A DNA stretch of 27,469 bases. Source: a virus. The stretch is taken from positions 1 to 27,469 of the IMG/VR virus record IMGVR_UViG_3300032213_001650; one strand, written 5' to 3'. Each line of letters begins with the position of its first letter. Position 1 is the first letter of the stretch. Positions 1-6,549 of the stretch are shown in pieces. Under the pieces are notes generated by a model. That model saw only the letters and a list, made by a program, of their open reading frames with translations. It was not told the DNA's origin and did not search any database. A program made the position numbers and the translations under genes.

Positions 1-302
1 ACAGTTACGGTTTTGTTTACGTTTGCATTTACGTTTTTTGCTTCTTCGACCGGGTTCCCCCTGTCCTACGGCTTCTACATTGCCGAGCTGTCCACTAATT
101 TACTTGTTGCCCTGTCGAATCTAGGTCAGGCCCTTCATAAAGAATCTATGTAATACTATCCAATAAAAATAGTTTAACGGAACTGCTAAACATAACAATA
201 TGTGATACCATTCAATATTCATAAACTTCCTTATGGTGGACCTGGGGGGATTCGCACCCCCGTCCAAGACACTTTTCTCTTTGCTTCATACAGCAATAAC
301 AC
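1..302 (-). ncRNA. ssrA: Circularly permuted (two-piece) tmRNA, cut by the window edge
   Basis: On the minus strand the acceptor piece comes first (about 302-234). It has a T-arm with GGGGG/CCCCC around TGCGAAT and ends CAGGTCCACCA. After a spacer of 100 nt the coding piece starts at 133 with GGGCCTGACC followed by the tmRNA-typical ATTCGACAGGG. GGGCCTG pairs with CAGGTCC over seven positions with one G-U, so the two parts rebuild one acceptor stem in permuted order. Further on, the stretch before and at the resume codon aligns with E. coli tmRNA (GCAAAAAA...GCAAACG). The resume codon is probably GCA at 26-24, giving a tag beginning ANVNKTVT before the sequence leaves the window. Permuted tmRNAs are known from alphaproteobacteria, some betaproteobacteria and cyanobacteria. 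tmRNA rescues stalled ribosomes. The processed ends are inferred. Confidence 0.88.
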
Positions 303-306
303 TTAT

Positions 307-837
307 TTATTCGTCGTCTACTTGATCAACTGGAATCCACCCTAGTTTAAAAAAGTCTTCGCGGATCTCATCTGTTACTGTACCTTCGCTAACAAAGTCG
401 CCAGGCAGCGTGGTGGGTATTGGCACAGTAAGATTGCTCGCACCACGTATACCAGAACAGTAATAATCTATATAATCACCTGATTCAACCATGTCGGCAA
501 CAATACCTCCGGCATAGCGCCATGAGCAACTGTAAGTCTCACCTTTTAAAAGTGGCCAAACTTCGTTGCGTTGCCAGTTTTGATTGCACATGGCAGCATA
601 CAGATTCTGTGCGTAAAATTCGTTGGCTTTGGCCTTGTCACATATCCATTTGGCACTGCGCAAGTCATATTCTAAGTTGTTCTTTTGCCATTCTGTATCG
701 GCCTCTCTAACCAACTTATCAATATTATGTTGTTTGTACATTGCGATGTATGACTTACTGGGCTCTTTGCCCTGTTCTTCACACCGCTTGATGTACTTTT
801 CTTTTTGAAATGTATTACGCTCAGGACTGGAGTTCAT
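307..837 (-). CDS. Conserved-looking phage protein of unknown function
   Basis: A 176-residue soluble protein with no signal peptide or membrane segment. The N-terminal half (about 1-75) is charged and probably helical. The C-terminal half holds a GGIVADM...GDYIDYYCSG stretch (residues about 110-130) and a GTVTDEIREDFFKLGW motif close to the end. This type of sequence recurs in T4-like phages from memory, but I cannot assign a function. The start is supported by an AGGAAG ribosome binding site a few bases before the ATG. The gene lies between the tRNA-fMet gene and the tmRNA acceptor piece, and its stop codon sits almost directly against the tmRNA, so transcript processing probably separates them. 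Confidence 0.8.
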   Translation of the reverse strand: MNSSPERNTFQKEKYIKRCEEQGKEPSKSYIAMYKQHNIDKLVREADTEWQKNNLEYDLRSAKWICDKAKANEFYAQNLYAAMCNQNWQRNEVWPLLKGETYSCSWRYAGGIVADMVESGDYIDYYCSGIRGASNLTVPIPTTLPGDFVSEGTVTDEIREDFFKLGWIPVDQVDDE

Positions 838-855
838 GATGCTTCCTAAGTTAGA

Positions 856-930
856 TGGTTGCGGGGGAAGGACTCGAACCTCCGGCTTCCAGGTTATGAG
901 CCTGGCGGTCTACCACTGACGTACCCCGCG
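856..930 (-). tRNA. tRNA-fMet(CAT), initiator type
   Basis: A full cloverleaf with anticodon CAT. The 5' end CGCGGGG faces CCCCGCA, so position 1-72 is a C-A mismatch, the hallmark of bacterial initiator tRNAs. The anticodon stem is CCAGG/CCTGG, so only two of the three initiator G-C pairs are kept (an A-U replaces one). CCA is encoded. Confidence 0.9.
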
Positions 931-935
931 ATAAT

Positions 936-1136
936 TGGTGCCCGGCTACTCACACCACATGAGCCCCGAACTGAGCTGTTACTCTGTCCACGTTCTTTTC
1001 TATTTAGACAGGCAATCGTCCCTGCCTTTGTGATTTCTCAAGTCGCCGACGAGGCCTTAGCGGTAGATCCAATGCACCGTGCTACTGTCGTATCTAGCAA
1101 TAACGCACTTCAATAACGGTGAAGTGTAGCCGGGGA
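936..1136 (-). other. Non-coding spacer with a candidate structured RNA
   Basis: About 200 nt between two tRNA genes without a convincing ORF. It is closed by a perfect 9-bp inverted repeat, CCCGGCTAC at 941-949 and GTAGCCGGG at 1126-1134. Inside are an AGGCA/TGCCT hairpin near 1010-1030 and a perfect CACTTC/GAAGTG hairpin at 1106-1126 with a 9-nt loop. The strand is assumed from the flanking tRNAs. I do not recognise the family; RNase P, SRP and 6S signatures were not seen. Confidence 0.5.
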
Positions 1137-1226
1137 TGGCGGAAGCGGTGAGATTCGAACTCACGAGGGACGTTAATCCCTGCTGGGTTAGTAATCCAGT
1201 GCCATCGGCCACTCGGCCACGCTTCC
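1137..1226 (-). tRNA. tRNA-Ser with predicted anticodon ACT
   Basis: Class II tRNA: acceptor GGAAGCG/CGCTTCC, discriminator G, encoded CCA, and a long variable arm AGGGA/TCCCT. The anticodon loop reads TTACTAA in a CTGGA/CCCAG stem, giving ACT (codon AGU) and an A-C mismatch at 31-39. Bacterial tRNA-Ser for AGY codons normally carries GCT, so this one is odd. A normal Ser(GCT) gene is present at 7733-7822. Confidence 0.8.
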
Positions 1227-1279
1227 TATCTTTAAATATTATTTTAACAAGAAAACGTTACAAAGTCAATGGCGATTGG

Positions 1280-1507
1280 TTAAACAACTTCTTCGACCAC
1301 TGCACTTACTACGTCAGTTTGTGCAAGTGCCCACGCACACCACGCATCTGCAGATTGGCGGTCAATCCATGTTCTCTCATGCAATTTTTGACCACCATCG
1401 AGCTCGGTTACAGCTATCGTAGATGATTCATTGTTAAACTCGACAAGTTTTGCTTGATAGTCAGGCGATACGAAATCTAGACCAACTATTACTTTTGTTT
1501 TATACAT
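1280..1507 (-). CDS. Small hypothetical protein (75 aa)
   Basis: The start is supported by an AAAGGA ribosome binding site 6-7 bases before the ATG. The protein is acidic and soluble, with several tryptophans (residues about 47-58, RTWIDRQSADAWCAWALAQ) and no signal peptide. It lies directly downstream of the YkuK-like gene in the same orientation, and tRNA-Ser follows it, so the three are probably co-transcribed. I do not recognise the family. An alternating strand and helix pattern suggests a small alpha/beta fold. Confidence 0.7.
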   Translation of the reverse strand: MYKTKVIVGLDFVSPDYQAKLVEFNNESSTIAVTELDGGQKLHERTWIDRQSADAWCAWALAQTDVVSAVVEEVV

Positions 1508-1528
1508 AATTTTTCCTTTAAAAATATG

Positions 1529-2029
1529 CTAGAATTTTTCATTAACTCTGGCACGATAACTAGCAGTTGATAACCCTTTAAACCGATCCGCCGCATAACT
1601 GGCAGCAAATGCATTAGGTTTAACTGATGGCGTCACATTACATGTTCCTTTAATGTACCCTACAGCCTGAGAGATCACACAACTCGACCCGTATTTATCG
1701 TCAGGATTGATATCCAAATGCACCTCAACATGGCGATTTTCCAACACTTCACCTAGCTTTAAGTACAGTTCGGATACTTTATACACTTCGTTCATTAGAC
1801 GCATACTTGGCCGCGATGTTTTTTGATCAAAGTCTCGTTCACGGTGTACTTCACCAAATAGCTTGCACCCGCTGTTGCCATTGATATGTACCACAACAGC
1901 CAACACATAATCAGCGTACCAGACACCGTTTACACGATGTCTTTCAGAGTCGCAACCAAGATAAATTTTAGTCTCAGGAGTTTGTTCTTCGATGAACTTT
2001 TTTACTTTGACAAGATTGATTTTTTCCAT
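1529..2029 (-). CDS. YkuK-like (DUF458) predicted RNase H-like nuclease
   Basis: A 166-residue protein resembling the YkuK/DUF458 family, which is predicted to have an RNase H-like fold. The opening strand carries KIYLGCDSE (acidic residue D27), as in RNase H-like enzymes. A second acidic cluster, EVHLDINPDDKYGSS (residues about 102-116), is followed by the YIKG segment seen in this family. The substrate is unknown; a structure-selective or RNA-processing nuclease is plausible from the fold but unproven. The ribosome binding site is weak. The gene lies between tRNA-Leu and a 75-aa small gene on the same strand. Confidence 0.75.
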   Translation of the reverse strand: MEKINLVKVKKFIEEQTPETKIYLGCDSERHRVNGVWYADYVLAVVVHINGNSGCKLFGEVHRERDFDQKTSRPSMRLMNEVYKVSELYLKLGEVLENRHVEVHLDINPDDKYGSSCVISQAVGYIKGTCNVTPSVKPNAFAASYAADRFKGLSTASYRARVNEKF

Positions 2030-2041
2030 AATGTTTTACTC

Positions 2042-2125
2042 TGGTGGGGATAGTCAGACTCGAACTGACACGCACTAGGCACTGGCTTCTAAGACCAGCG
2101 TGGCTACCAATTACACCATATCCCC
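2042..2125 (-). tRNA. tRNA-Leu(TAG)
   Basis: Class II cloverleaf: acceptor GGGGATA/TATCCCC, anticodon loop CTTAGAA in a CTGGT/GCCAG stem, T-arm GTCAG/CTGAC, discriminator A and encoded CCA. It reads CUA. Confidence 0.93.
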
Positions 2126-2132
2126 TTTTGTT

Positions 2133-2208
2133 TGGCTCCTCGACCTGGGCTCGAACCAGGGACAACTTGATTAACAGTCAAGTGCTCTACCAACTGAGCT
2201 ATCAAGGA
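2133..2208 (-). tRNA. tRNA-Asn(GTT)
   Basis: Standard cloverleaf: acceptor TCCTTGA/TCGAGGA, anticodon loop CTGTTAA in a CTTGA/TCAAG stem, discriminator G and encoded CCA. It lies 7 nt upstream of tRNA-Leu. Confidence 0.95.
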
Positions 2209-2214
2209 ATAATC

Positions 2215-2370
2215 TTACTTGCGTTCTTTCGGTGCAAATGCTACCGGGGTTGCTTGTGCATCAATCATGGCTCTTTTAAATCCGTTGCGATCGTGTTGAT
2301 CTTTAAACTTTAACAATGCCATCAATGTTTTTGTTCGTTTACTGAGTTTGAATGCGGATGTTGTTTTCAT
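2215..2370 (-). CDS. Small basic phage protein (51 aa)
   Basis: The best start is the ATG at 2370, preceded by AAGGAAATAC, rather than an upstream ATG 45 bases earlier that lacks a ribosome binding site. The product begins MKTTSAFKLSKRTKTLMALL. It is rich in Lys and Arg, has no cysteines or membrane segment, and ends APKERK. Small basic proteins of this type are common in T4-like phages, but no function can be assigned. It sits in the tRNA array between tRNA-His and tRNA-Asn. Confidence 0.65.
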   Translation of the reverse strand: MKTTSAFKLSKRTKTLMALLKFKDQHDRNGFKRAMIDAQATPVAFAPKERK

Positions 2371-2424
2371 GTATTTCCTTGTTGAGATATTTATTTGTGC
2401 AACTGTGTGATGCAATTATATGCA

Positions 2425-2500
2425 TGGGGAGTCGTACGGGAATCGAACCCATATTAACGGAATCACAATCCGTGGTGTTAACCTTTACACTAACAACTCC
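2425..2500 (-). tRNA. tRNA-His(GTG)
   Basis: Anticodon loop TTGTGAT in a CGGA/TCCG stem. The extra 5' G(-1) is encoded and pairs with C73, the identity feature of tRNA-His. CCA is encoded. Confidence 0.93.
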
Positions 2501-2505
2501 GTAAG

Positions 2506-2580
2506 TGGTCTCGCCTGCAGGAATCGAACCCACATTCAAGAGGTAGAAGCTCTTTGTATTATCCATTATACTAAGGCGAG
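2506..2580 (-). tRNA. tRNA-Arg(TCT)
   Basis: Acceptor CTCGCCT/AGGCGAG, anticodon loop CTTCTAC in an AAGAG/CTCTT stem, discriminator A and encoded CCA. It reads AGA. Confidence 0.93.
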
Positions 2581-2582
2581 AA

Positions 2583-2660
2583 TGGCAGAGGGTACTGGAT
2601 TCGAACCAGTGATCATGGAGTCAAAGTCCAATGCTTTAGACCAAACTAAGCTAACCCCCA
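2583..2660 (-). tRNA. tRNA-Gln(TTG)
   Basis: It starts TGGGGGT with an unpaired U1-U72, as expected for the weak first pair of tRNA-Gln. The anticodon loop is CTTTGAC, the discriminator is G and CCA is encoded. It reads CAA. Confidence 0.9.
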
Positions 2661-2727
2661 ATAATATTTGTTATGGCAATACAGTAGAAAATCAAGCCAA
2701 CAATCCCAACACTTTCTTTATATGACA

Positions 2728-4212
2728 TTAGCTGAGTTTTTTGTAAATGTACTTGCTGATATCAAAATTCATTAACTTTTCATGCTCCTCAAAAGTGAGT
2801 TTTAGTCTTTCAGTGACGTGCATGGGCTTGACCAATCTGTAATTTATCATAAAACCACCTGGCCTAAAATCGTGTTGTTGTTTGACTTGGTATGCATAAT
2901 TAACAAAACGCATAGCATCAAATATATTCATGTTTTCATTTTTCCAGTATATTTCGTCAAACGGTTTATACTTTCCTTTGCGTAAAAGTGTTGTCACTTT
3001 AGAATCTACAGTTAAGTCCTCTTTGGCAACTTCCTCCTTGGGCATTTCTTGATAACCATATGCCTCTAAGTTAGCTGACATATCAGACTGTTTAGTAATT
3101 TGCCCGGGTGCAGGAAGCCCCAATGGATGTATACTAAAGCCGTGCCCTTGCCAGTTTTGTACCATCCAATCTAATGTATCCCTAAGGGTATCATTGGTTT
3201 CATAAGGCAACCCAGCAATTAATCCTATGTTTGCACGAAAGAGTTTACTGCCGTTTGATTCAAAGTATTTTTTAACACCAAGTAACCCATCTTTAATTTT
3301 GGTAATCCCCATGCCTTTGCCAACTGCTTGTGCAGATTTATGGTTCATTGACTCGATGCCATAGTAATGTCCCAGTACATTCATGCGTAGTAATTCTTCT
3401 TGGTCATATGGCCGAGCGGCAAGCAAATCCAATCGCAGATAAGCACTAAACCAAGGTGTGAAATTTAATTTTTCAACAACATTTGCAAATTTTGTAATTT
3501 TTTCTGTACGGTCGTTAAACGTTTCGTCGGCTATTATGTAAGAGCTTACTCCAAATCTATTGTATGCATCTTTGAGTTGAATTTCAAAATCAACCGAATC
3601 TCTTGAGGTGTCTTCTTTGACGCCCAACACAGGGAATTGACAAAACGCACATTTAAATTTACAACCTCGTGCCAATTCTACAGTTAGCCACTCGTCGCTT
3701 TCGATGAAATCTCTATCCTCGTATTTTACCATGAGAGATTTCATTGGAAACGCTGGATAGTGTTCTATAGCCGGAATAACTTTCCTACTACCCAACATTT
3801 CAAATTTTGGGAGTAGGCCATTCCCGGCCACGTATTTTAACAAGTTTACAATTGCATGTTCACCAAACCCTTGCACGTAATAATCAATACAAGTTGATGT
3901 AAACATTGGGTTTACAGACGAACCGGATATTAACGTCACATTTGGGTAATTTTTTTTAATCCACCATCCAAATTGTTCCATGGTTTCGGACCATATACTG
4001 TATAAATGTCCAAACCCAACAAATACAACATCCTTGGTATATCGTGATCGGAAAAAATCTTGTAGTTGTTCCAATGACCACCAATTGGCCCAGTCAACTA
4101 CTTCAATGTCCCACCCTTGCTCTCGCAAATAGTGAGCTATGCGATGTCCTCCTAATGGGCGAGACAATGATGCATCTTGTGTTACATTGAACATTAATCC
4201 TTTATATTGCAT
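2728..4212 (-). CDS. B12-binding-domain radical SAM enzyme
   Basis: A 494-residue protein. Residues about 1-125 look like a cobalamin-binding (Rossmann-like) domain, with GGHRIAHYLREQGWDIEVVDW and later FVGFGH and LISGSSVNP strands. The radical SAM core follows, with the cluster motif ARGCKFKCAFCQ (C184, C188, C191) and typical later elements, such as an IIADETFNDR strand and an NIGLIAGLPYET segment. Such enzymes cleave SAM to a 5'-deoxyadenosyl radical and often methylate or rearrange unactivated carbons. The substrate cannot be read from the sequence. It is flanked by tRNA genes, and MetK and a ferredoxin later in the window could supply SAM and electrons. The ribosome binding site is weak, and an internal Met7 start is possible. 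Confidence 0.9.
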   Translation of the reverse strand: MQYKGLMFNVTQDASLSRPLGGHRIAHYLREQGWDIEVVDWANWWSLEQLQDFFRSRYTKDVVFVGFGHLYSIWSETMEQFGWWIKKNYPNVTLISGSSVNPMFTSTCIDYYVQGFGEHAIVNLLKYVAGNGLLPKFEMLGSRKVIPAIEHYPAFPMKSLMVKYEDRDFIESDEWLTVELARGCKFKCAFCQFPVLGVKEDTSRDSVDFEIQLKDAYNRFGVSSYIIADETFNDRTEKITKFANVVEKLNFTPWFSAYLRLDLLAARPYDQEELLRMNVLGHYYGIESMNHKSAQAVGKGMGITKIKDGLLGVKKYFESNGSKLFRANIGLIAGLPYETNDTLRDTLDWMVQNWQGHGFSIHPLGLPAPGQITKQSDMSANLEAYGYQEMPKEEVAKEDLTVDSKVTTLLRKGKYKPFDEIYWKNENMNIFDAMRFVNYAYQVKQQHDFRPGGFMINYRLVKPMHVTERLKLTFEEHEKLMNFDISKYIYKKLS

Positions 4213-4236
4213 CTAGTACTTACGCCTATAAAAACT

Positions 4237-4311
4237 TGGTGGTGATGAGTAGAATCGAACTACCACTGGACTCCGTATGAAGGAGGCGCACTACCGTTAT
4301 GCTACATCACC
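4237..4311 (-). tRNA. tRNA with anticodon CAT (elongator Met, or Ile2)
   Basis: Acceptor GGTGATG/CATCACC, anticodon loop TTCATAC, discriminator A and encoded CCA. It lacks the initiator C1-A72 mismatch. Whether C34 is converted to lysidine (Ile2, reading AUA) cannot be decided by eye. Confidence 0.88.
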
Positions 4312-4313
4312 GA

Positions 4314-5102
4314 TTAATCAAAGTAGTATTCAAGATCAGTAAGGCCAGCCACATTAGAGTAATCTAATCCGTGTATGTAAGATTCGCGACGCAAGACATT
4401 ACCGGGCACTAAATCTCGACGAATGTGTGTTAATTCCATACATCCAAACACGCCATCAGAATCAAACCCCACGTGATTGTTGCCGTGTACATGTACAATA
4501 GCATAGTGCTCTTGCCACCGTTCAACAGCCTGTTGCCATTGTTTACTACGATTTGCACAGTTGTGCCATTCCATTGCAACACCCACAATGCGATCTCGAT
4601 GTTGTAGAACGCTTTCAATTAAACTGTACTCGCCACCTTCAATATCCATTTTAATGAACACTTGGTCTACACCCATTCTGTCCAGAGCTCTGGCAAAGTT
4701 TTCAGGTCCAATAAACTCAGGCCAATGTTTTACATTACCTTGAAAGAATTCGTCGTACATGGCTCGAATGTCCAAGTGTCCGCGAACAGGCGTATTAATA
4801 CTAATACGCATGGTATCTCTAGTGACACTGGCGTCATACATTTGAATTGGATCTGTGGGTTTGAGATTATGCCAATCTTGATCAAATGTAAAATCGTCAC
4901 CTAGCCCAAAACTCAGCAGGCCCTGTGATTTTTCTACTGCAAGACGTGGCACAATATAGCCGCCGTCCATTTTTCCACCTAATCTAATCAGGTCAGGTGC
5001 TGCCACTGGGCAGAACCAATGTAGTTCTTGGGGTAGTTTAATTTTCATAACATTATTTATTGACTGGATTTTGCACCATATAGAAACACTCTTATTCTCC
5101 AT
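4314..5102 (-). CDS. FkbM-like SAM-dependent methyltransferase
   Basis: A 262-residue protein resembling the FkbM/Methyltransf_21 type. An N-terminal LIRLGGKMDGGYIVP segment (about 38-52) is followed by LLSFGLGDDFTFD, a plausible SAM-binding glycine motif (about 62-74). The FkbM-like KMDIEGGEY motif is at 151-159. FkbM enzymes O-methylate sugars or other small molecules; the substrate here is unknown. The stop codon is almost flush with tRNA-Met. Start choice is unsure: the ATG at 5102 has GAGAAGG too close for ideal spacing, and Met19 (ATG at 5048) is an alternative. A CTCGG/CCGAG hairpin at 5106-5123 lies just before the upstream start and could affect its translation. Confidence 0.75.
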   Translation of the reverse strand: MENKSVSIWCKIQSINNVMKIKLPQELHWFCPVAAPDLIRLGGKMDGGYIVPRLAVEKSQGLLSFGLGDDFTFDQDWHNLKPTDPIQMYDASVTRDTMRISINTPVRGHLDIRAMYDEFFQGNVKHWPEFIGPENFARALDRMGVDQVFIKMDIEGGEYSLIESVLQHRDRIVGVAMEWHNCANRSKQWQQAVERWQEHYAIVHVHGNNHVGFDSDGVFGCMELTHIRRDLVPGNVLRRESYIHGLDYSNVAGLTDLEYYFD

Positions 5103-5169
5103 ACCTTCTCGGCGATCAATCCGAGGTGTTACTTCACAGAACCTGCGTCCAGTTTAGAGTGCTTTTATA

Positions 5170-5243
5170 TGGTAGGGGTGCAGGGGAACGATCCCTGTTT
5201 TACGGATTAAAAGTCCGTTACTTCACCTTAAAGTTTCACCCCC
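5170..5243 (-). tRNA. tRNA-Lys(TTT)
   Basis: Acceptor GGGGGTG/CACCCCT with G1-U72, anticodon loop CTTTTAA in an ACGGA/TCCGT stem, discriminator A and encoded CCA. The D-stem is short. Its first 21 nt are also the 3' end of the small gene at 5223-5366. Confidence 0.88.
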
Positions 5244-5366
5244 CAATGGGTGTTGTTTTTGTGCTCGACGCAGAGCCTTGTTGCTCTTACGATGCGCACC
5301 TGCTTTGCGGAACAGTGCAAGACAAACGAAGCAGTTACGTTCGCGCACGATCGGTTTACGTTTCAT
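5223..5366 (-). CDS. Small basic phage protein (47 aa) overlapping tRNA-Lys
   Basis: The ATG at 5366 follows AAAAGGAAATTGT, a strong ribosome binding site at good spacing. The product starts MKRKPIVRERNCFVCLALFR and continues KAGAHRKSNKALRRAQKQ, a strongly basic sequence with a CxxC pair (residues 12 and 15). From memory, short proteins with an LFRKAGAHRKSNKALRR-like core occur in many T4-like phages; their role is unknown. The last seven codons and the stop lie inside the tRNA-Lys gene, so RNase P cleavage at the tRNA 5' end would cut the mRNA within the coding sequence. Confidence 0.75.
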   Translation of the reverse strand: MKRKPIVRERNCFVCLALFRKAGAHRKSNKALRRAQKQHPLGGETLR

Positions 5367-5385
5367 ACAATTTCCTTTTATAAAA

Positions 5386-5459
5386 TGGTGGAGGATGGGA
5401 GGATCGAACTCCCATAAACAGCTTGCAAAGCTGCCGTAATCCCATTATACTAATCCCCC
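5386..5459 (-). tRNA. tRNA-Ala(TGC)
   Basis: Acceptor GGGGGAT/ATCCTCC with the G3-U70 pair that defines tRNA-Ala. Anticodon loop TTTGCAA in a GCAGC/GCTGT stem, discriminator A and encoded CCA. Confidence 0.95.
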
Positions 5460-5484
5460 AAATGCTCTGCATCCCCCGGCGGTA

Positions 5485-5493
5485 ATTATAGCA
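5485..5493 (-). promoter_or_regulatory. Extended -10 promoter for tRNA-Ala
   Basis: TGCTATAAT, an extended -10 element with a perfect TATAAT, ends 26 nt before the mature tRNA-Ala 5' end. No convincing -35 box is seen, which fits an extended -10 promoter. Confidence 0.5.
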
Positions 5494-5744
5494 CATCAAC
5501 ATAGATTAATCCGGAATCTAACTCAACTAAGGTTAGCGATTCTATGCATCACACGTGCCTTCCACCCGCTTCCCGGCAGGGACCGTTATCGCATTGCCAG
5601 CGGCCTTTGGGTTCAAAGACTACCACCCGTAGCTGTCATACTACTTCTCATCGTGCGGGTCACACTATCCGGAGACACCCGGAACGTTCGGTAATACTGT
5701 TACTAACCAGTAACAGCAATAAATATTATATCAAACAATCATAT
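5494..5744. other. Non-coding, GC-richer spacer with several inverted repeats
   Basis: About 250 nt between the tRNA-Ala promoter and the plus-strand oxygenase gene, with no convincing ORF. Inverted repeats include TAGATT/AATCTA near 5512-5530 with a 7-nt loop, CATAGA/TCTATG spanning the same area, and a perfect 8-bp CTGTTACT/AGTAACAG hairpin with an AACC loop at about 5698-5717. AATAAATA at 5718-5725 resembles a T4-type late promoter for the downstream plus-strand gene. Its composition is less AT-rich than the neighbouring gene, as expected for a structured RNA. Confidence 0.4.
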
Positions 5745-6392
5745 ATGAATTACAGCCAATTAAAATTACCATCAAATCCACTGGCTATTGGAGCAATTGA
5801 GTATATTTCTGGCAGTGATGAAAAATGGGGACATCGATATGCAATAACTGATGTACCAAAAATTTTTAATTCTGATGTTCTTGAAATATTCAAAAATTTA
5901 AATATAACTCCTTACTGTGTTGTTATTCCAAAATGGAAAGTAGACATGATTAGCACTCCACAAGAACTAACAACATCGAGATTTTGCACACCAATACACA
6001 GTGATTATTTTCAAATTAATGGGCATCGTTACAGTTATCCGTGTGCAATTAATTGGGAATTAAATAACGATGCATACGTAACCTGGAGTTTCTGGAACGC
6101 ACATAACAACGAAAATGTTTCGTATCAAAATGAAACTTTTGCTGCACAGATAGGTCCATTGCCGTTTAATAAGACTTATCTTAATGGCACTAGATTCGAT
6201 GAAAAATCTACACTGTTAGAACAGGTTGACTTGCAACCATTTACTCCGTATCTTGTCAACACATCAATGCCACACTGTGTGGAATTTAATGTGCCGTCCG
6301 AAAGACGACTGGCACTAAGTTTACGATTCAACATTGAAGATATTGCCACTTGGGAACAGGCTGTGCAGATCTTTAAAAATTACTTTGTATAA
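5745..6392 (+). CDS. Fe(II)/2-oxoglutarate oxygenase-like protein
   Basis: A 215-residue protein starting MNYSQLKLPSNPLAIG; the open frame extends upstream, but that part is spacer. A candidate iron-binding facial triad is visible: HSD at 85-87 (H-x-D) and a distal His at 177 (SMPHCVEF), followed by arginines near 187-194 (SERRLALSLRF) that could hold 2-oxoglutarate. This order and spacing match small phage 2OG oxygenases, which hydroxylate proteins, nucleic acids or small molecules; the substrate is unknown. The gene is on the strand opposite to the tRNAs, is AT-rich, and has no clear Shine-Dalgarno sequence. An AATAAATA late-like element lies 20 nt before the ATG. Confidence 0.65.
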   Translation: MNYSQLKLPSNPLAIGAIEYISGSDEKWGHRYAITDVPKIFNSDVLEIFKNLNITPYCVVIPKWKVDMISTPQELTTSRFCTPIHSDYFQINGHRYSYPCAINWELNNDAYVTWSFWNAHNNENVSYQNETFAAQIGPLPFNKTYLNGTRFDEKSTLLEQVDLQPFTPYLVNTSMPHCVEFNVPSERRLALSLRFNIEDIATWEQAVQIFKNYFV

Positions 6393-6393
6393 T

Positions 6394-6478
6394 TGGTGGA
6401 GATGACAGGGATCGAACCTGTTGTGACCGAAGTCGGAAGATTTACAGTCTCCTGCCATACCATTACGGCGGCATCTCC
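6394..6478 (-). tRNA. tRNA-Tyr(GTA)
   Basis: Class II cloverleaf: acceptor GGAGATG/CATCTCC, anticodon loop CTGTAAA in a GGAGA/TCTTC stem, a long variable arm, discriminator A and encoded CCA. Its 3' end is 1 nt from the stop codon of the convergent oxygenase gene. Confidence 0.94.
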
Positions 6479-6485
6479 AAAATTG

Positions 6486-6545
6486 AACAGGACACCCCTT
6501 TGGCCTAGGTCGTTTAAGAGTACGCCTGCCCAGCGACTCTCCTGA
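6486..6545 (-). other. Candidate small structured RNA between tRNA-Tyr and tRNA-Glu
   Basis: A short spacer that can fold as nested stems. CAGGA and TCCTG (5 bp) enclose AGAGT and ACTCT (5 bp, 14-nt loop); the two 3' arms are directly adjacent. No ORF. The strand is assumed from the neighbouring tRNAs and the identity is unknown. Confidence 0.35.
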
Positions 6546-6549
6546 AACT

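Noticed and set aside
859-1426. Plus-strand ORFs of 85 and 96 aa over tRNA-fMet, the spacer and tRNA-Ser
   Set aside because: Their peptides (for example RFELTR, NLRLPGYEPG) are reverse-strand translations of tRNA T-arms, and they cross well-formed tRNA genes.
2044-2725. Plus-strand ORFs across tRNA-Leu, tRNA-Asn, tRNA-His, tRNA-Arg and tRNA-Gln
   Set aside because: They are shadows of the tRNA genes and a 51-aa gene on the minus strand.
5544-5744. N-terminal 67-residue extension of the oxygenase-like protein
   Set aside because: It runs through an inverted-repeat-rich spacer, has a His- and Arg-rich nonsense-like composition and no ribosome binding site; the ATG at 5745 begins the protein-like part.
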